Shown here: piece after piece, positions 61,237-64,000 of the stretch
How the letters are laid out: each line of letters starts with the position of its first letter
Position numbering within the stretch: position 1 is the stretch's first letter
Assembly (NCBI RefSeq): GCF_001748285.1
Contig: NZ_BDGT01000003.1
Span: 62,001 to 126,000 of the forward strand
DNA from: Thermogemmatispora onikobensis
GTDB lineage: Bacteria; Chloroflexota; Ktedonobacteria; Ktedonobacterales; Ktedonobacteraceae
Length of the DNA stretch: 64,000 nucleotides
Direction of reading: 5' to 3'
Position numbers and translations under genes: made by a program
Notes under the pieces: model-generated
The model's database searches: none
Seen by the model: the letters and a program-made list of their open reading frames with translations, nothing else
What the model was told of the DNA's origin: nothing

Positions 61237-62289
61237 CTATCCCAGATAACGATAGAGCAGCCCTCCGAGGGGACCGCTCACCTGGAGAGGCAGTAATCGC
61301 CAGCAGCTTGTCACGAGACGATAGCCACGGCTCTCCTCGGAGGTGCTGACCGGACCGGCCCGGTGCGGATAATAATAATAGGGCAGCGGCACTTTCTCCG
61401 CTCCCCAGCGGCGCTTAAACTCCATCAAACCCTGATTCGCACAGGCCGTGCGCCCAAGATCCAAGACCCTGAAGCCCTCTTTGCATGCCTGCTCAATCGC
61501 CTGCCACATCAACAGGTTATTGGGTGCCAGCTGCAGGTAGCGTTCGTGTGAAGCTCCATAGGCATAGCGCAGCGTTCCACTCGCCGCCAGGAAGATCATC
61601 CCAGCGATCGGCTGCCCCTCATACTCCGCCAACCATAGCTGTAACCGTCCGCTGGGCGCGAAAGTCTCCCACAGCTCCAGAAAGAAGCGTCGTGGCTGAG
61701 CGGGCAACCCGTGTTTCTTACAGCGTGTGCGCAGATGGAGCTGATAATAGCTCAGCATCTCGTCGCGGCGCTCTGCCAGCCGTACCTGGACTCCTAACTG
61801 GGCCGCTTTGCGCACTTGCCGCTGTACTGGCTTCCGCAACTGGGTCCACATCATTTGAGCATCCTGCGCGAGCGGGAGTAGCCAGCGCACGTAGAGATCG
61901 CTGGCCACAAAGCGGCTATCCGCCTGCAGCAACTCATTGGGGCCACAGCGCAGCTCCAGGCAGTCTGCTTTCTGCTCCGCGGCCAGCGCCAGAGCCTGAT
62001 CGAGCAGGATCTGAGCATGCTCAGCACTGTCAGCCAGCAGCGGGCAGTAATCCGAAAAAGGGAAGGCCACTAACCGCCGACTCCCTGGACGGTTCTGCAC
62101 GAGACAGAGTGGCAAAAAGCCGCAGAGTTGGCCAGCCTCATTGCGCAGTCCCAGCGGCAGCAGTTTATAACCATAGAGACGGCTGATCAACTCTAACCAC
62201 TCTGGCATGAGATAGAAGGTCTCGCTGGCTTCCTGCGCCAGGGCTGGCGACCACGTCTGCGAAAGAGAGAGCGTTGCCTGCGTCATCAT
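61237..62289 (-). CDS. FemAB-like / GNAT-fold acyltransferase
   Basis: A 350-residue protein of the FemAB-like, two-GNAT-lobe type. Motifs seen are GFLPLCLVQNRPGSRRLVAFPFSDYCPLL in the first lobe, and in the second lobe GMIFLAASGTLRYAYGASHERYLQLAPNNLLMWQAIEQACKEGFRVLDLGRT, close to the pattern of peptidoglycan-bridge and exopolysaccharide-linked transferases (Y-x-x-G-A-S, N-x-L, D-x-G-R). The family transfers amino acids or acyl groups to cell-wall or polysaccharide acceptors. Starts GTG 62292, ATG 62289 and ATG 62286 are in a row after AGGAG; I take ATG 62289. It is followed by the GT4 gene upstream on the same strand. Confidence 0.8.
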   Translation of the reverse strand: MMTQATLSLSQTWSPALAQEASETFYLMPEWLELISRLYGYKLLPLGLRNEAGQLCGFLPLCLVQNRPGSRRLVAFPFSDYCPLLADSAEHAQILLDQALALAAEQKADCLELRCGPNELLQADSRFVASDLYVRWLLPLAQDAQMMWTQLRKPVQRQVRKAAQLGVQVRLAERRDEMLSYYQLHLRTRCKKHGLPAQPRRFFLELWETFAPSGRLQLWLAEYEGQPIAGMIFLAASGTLRYAYGASHERYLQLAPNNLLMWQAIEQACKEGFRVLDLGRTACANQGLMEFKRRWGAEKVPLPYYYYPHRAGPVSTSEESRGYRLVTSCWRLLPLQVSGPLGGLLYRYLG

Positions 62290-62445
62290 CACTGCTCCTA
62301 GCCCGTGCTAGCCTGGTAGCTATCTTTACCACCGCCCCTACTGCCACCAGTCAGTAAGAGGGCGAGCGTCCTGGCGCCAAGCATCCAGCCAGCAGCAGCA
62401 AGCCTGCGCGATGTATGAAGGTCATCGCCAGGCCTTGCTATCTGG

Positions 62446-63678
62446 CTAGAGACAGGAGCCAGGGGAGAGCGGCGTCCTTCCCAGAAGCTCCTCCTCGGAG
62501 AGGAGGGCCGCCAGACGCTCTTGGCAGCTCTCCCACGAATAGGCTTGCTCCACCAAGCACCTACCAGCCTCAGCCAGGGCCCGCCGGCGCCTGGTATCCT
62601 CGAAGAGCAAGACGACAGCGCTTACGAAGTCTTCAGGGGTGTCAGCGAGCAACAAATGGCGACCAGAGGCCACAGCCAGGCCCTCAGCTCCTAACGTCGT
62701 TGAGACGACTGCCTTACGCATTGCCAGCGCTTCTAGAATTTTGAGGCGCGTCCCGCTCCCGATGAGCAAGGGAACCACCACAACGCTGGCCCTGGCCAGA
62801 TAAGGGCGTACATCGGGCACTGTACCAGTGACCGTTACCCCGGGCAGTCTGGCCAGGCGCTGTACCGAGCGAGGCGGATTGCGCCCTACAATCCACCACT
62901 CAGCCCCTGGCACTCGCTCGCGGATGAGCGGCCAACACTGGCGCGCAAAGGAGAGCACAGCCTGCTCATTGGGATAATAGTCCAGCGAGCCGGTGAAGAC
63001 GATCCGTCGCCCTTCCTCCTCCTCACCCATACGGGCAGGGGCAAAGAACGAGAGATCCACGCCATTGGGGACAACTCCAACACGAGCCTGTGGGAGCAGC
63101 TCCTGTAAGAGCTGGCGCTCGCGCTCGCTCGCCACTAAGACAGTAGCCGCCCGCTTACAGCACGCCAGCTCGCGCGGTTTGACCAGGCGATACTCACGCC
63201 TGTTATACCACCTGCGCAACCAGCCCTTCTCAGCGAGATAGGTGCGATAGAGCAGCTCGTACTCAAGGTTGTGCTGCAGAATAAGCAGAGGCAGAGAGAC
63301 AGGAAGATGCAGACCAGCAGCAGTAAGGGCGCCATCGACATAGATCGCCTGATAGTTATCCTTGGCCAGAGCGCGATCAAGCGCGGCCTGCAAACCAGGC
63401 GGGCAACGCTCAGCGATGGCGCTTGACTCTCCCCGCACCACGTTAAGCGCCTGCCTCCAGCGTCTCCAGCGTGAGGCCGGGGAGGGGACCAGGTCGACGC
63501 TCCACAACCGCTCTAATAGCGGCCCCAGGCTTGCCGCCTCTGGCGACTCCTCTCCACGGCTCAGCGCGATCAGCGAAACAGAATACTTGCTCGCCAGAGC
63601 CTCTAAGACATAGAAACTGCGCGCTCCCCCCCCCCAGGTTGGAGCGGGCATGTAAGGGATCACCGCCAATAGCTTCAT
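62446..63678 (-). CDS. Glycosyltransferase, GT4 family
   Basis: A 410-residue GT-B-fold glycosyltransferase. The N-terminal acceptor domain begins LLAVIPYMPAPTWGGGARSFYVLEALA. The C-terminal donor domain has VPNGVDLSFFAP, IVFTGSLDYYPNEQAVLSF, V-P-L-L-I-G-S-G-T-R-L-K-I-L-E-A-L-A-M-R-K, where the E-x7-E-like nucleotide-sugar motif is expected, and V-S-T-T-L-G-A-E-G-L. It moves a sugar to a polysaccharide or lipid carrier in the cytoplasm. ATG 63678 is preceded by GAGAGGTG; TTG 63681 is an in-frame alternative. It lies upstream of the FemAB-like gene, and the two are probably in one transcript. Confidence 0.9.
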   Translation of the reverse strand: MKLLAVIPYMPAPTWGGGARSFYVLEALASKYSVSLIALSRGEESPEAASLGPLLERLWSVDLVPSPASRWRRWRQALNVVRGESSAIAERCPPGLQAALDRALAKDNYQAIYVDGALTAAGLHLPVSLPLLILQHNLEYELLYRTYLAEKGWLRRWYNRREYRLVKPRELACCKRAATVLVASERERQLLQELLPQARVGVVPNGVDLSFFAPARMGEEEEGRRIVFTGSLDYYPNEQAVLSFARQCWPLIRERVPGAEWWIVGRNPPRSVQRLARLPGVTVTGTVPDVRPYLARASVVVVPLLIGSGTRLKILEALAMRKAVVSTTLGAEGLAVASGRHLLLADTPEDFVSAVVLLFEDTRRRRALAEAGRCLVEQAYSWESCQERLAALLSEEELLGRTPLSPGSCL

Positions 63679-64000
63679 CAAGGCACCTCTCTCGCTCGGC
63701 GTCGTCTACCAGCCCCATGGACAGAGACACTAGCTCCTCCGAGCAGATACTTCCTCCGGCCCGGTCGCCATTGCAGCCAAACGTCCGGAGAGCAGGCGCT
63801 CTGCATAGGACTCTCCGCAACCCCTTCATTGTTGTTGCTGCTTCACTAAAGGACCTGCCCAGTCAGTAAGCATAGCGCTTGCTGATCGCGGAACGGTTGA
63901 CCTTCAGGTCAAGAATGTGTTCCTGTAGAGGCCAGCCAGTGCATATTCGCAATCGGGAGAGGGCCAGTGGCGACCTCTACCAATTCGCATAACCCTCCCC
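63679..64000. other. Right-edge intergenic region
   Basis: About 320 bases before the window ends. TTGACC-TTCA-GGTCAA (63897-63912) is a symmetric 16-base site. No gene with a ribosome site and no partial gene entering from the edge was recognised. Confidence 0.45.

Overview
The window is a gene-dense, roughly 60% GC stretch of bacterial chromosome. The gene complement points to the Ktedonobacteria (Chloroflexota), possibly a Thermogemmatispora-like thermophile: very large BTAD/SARP-type regulators, tandem giant FtsX-type ABC permeases, Kdp genes with a short KdpD, long inverted repeats between genes, and lipoproteins without LPS genes. This assignment is an inference from gene content, not a database match. 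No insertion sequence, prophage, CRISPR array or rRNA was seen. Two near-identical tRNA-Glu(CTC) genes lie near the left end.

Layout, left to right. 0.25-6 kb: an MFS transporter, two tRNA-Glu transcription units each with its own promoter and terminator, a blue-copper lipoprotein, a Ser/Thr/Pro-tailed lipoprotein, a coiled-coil membrane protein and a small unknown protein. 6.4-11.8 kb: glucose-6-phosphate dehydrogenase, an MFS remnant, a carboxymuconolactone-decarboxylase-family protein, an extradiol dioxygenase and a MetE-like methyltransferase. 12.2-20.4 kb: a complete high-affinity K+ uptake locus in the order kdpE, a Usp-like protein, a receiver-like protein, a 27-residue membrane microprotein, kdpF-A-B-C, and a KdpD that stops before any histidine kinase. 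20.6-23.8 kb: convergent murD and pckA. 24.6-32.6 kb: a four-gene ABC operon (FtsX permease, ATPase, ATPase, FtsX permease).

32.7-40.3 kb is on the minus strand: a DHA2-type drug exporter, a cytidylate-kinase-like protein with a perfect palindrome upstream, and a 1,511-residue protein joining a Ser/Thr kinase, a TIR-like domain, an nSTAND1 NTPase, a membrane helix and a beta-helix ectodomain. That protein is the most unusual object in the window. 40.7-45.7 kb: a secreted GH15 glucoamylase with a starch-binding tail, and a Tat-exported multicopper oxidase. 46.5-53.8 kb, minus strand: an agmatinase-family ureohydrolase, a cyclase/amidohydrolase, a GNAT enzyme coupled to a VOC enzyme, and a large BTAD-ATPase-TPR regulator.

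54.3-63.7 kb looks like a cell-surface glycan region: a stand-alone MshEN-like domain, a sugar aminotransferase and a Gfo/Idh/MocA oxidoreductase (a pair typical of amino-sugar synthesis), a polysaccharide-deacetylase-like protein with atypical motifs, two response regulators without partner kinases, a FemAB-like acyltransferase and a GT4 glycosyltransferase. Across the window there are four response regulators or receivers and no histidine kinase.
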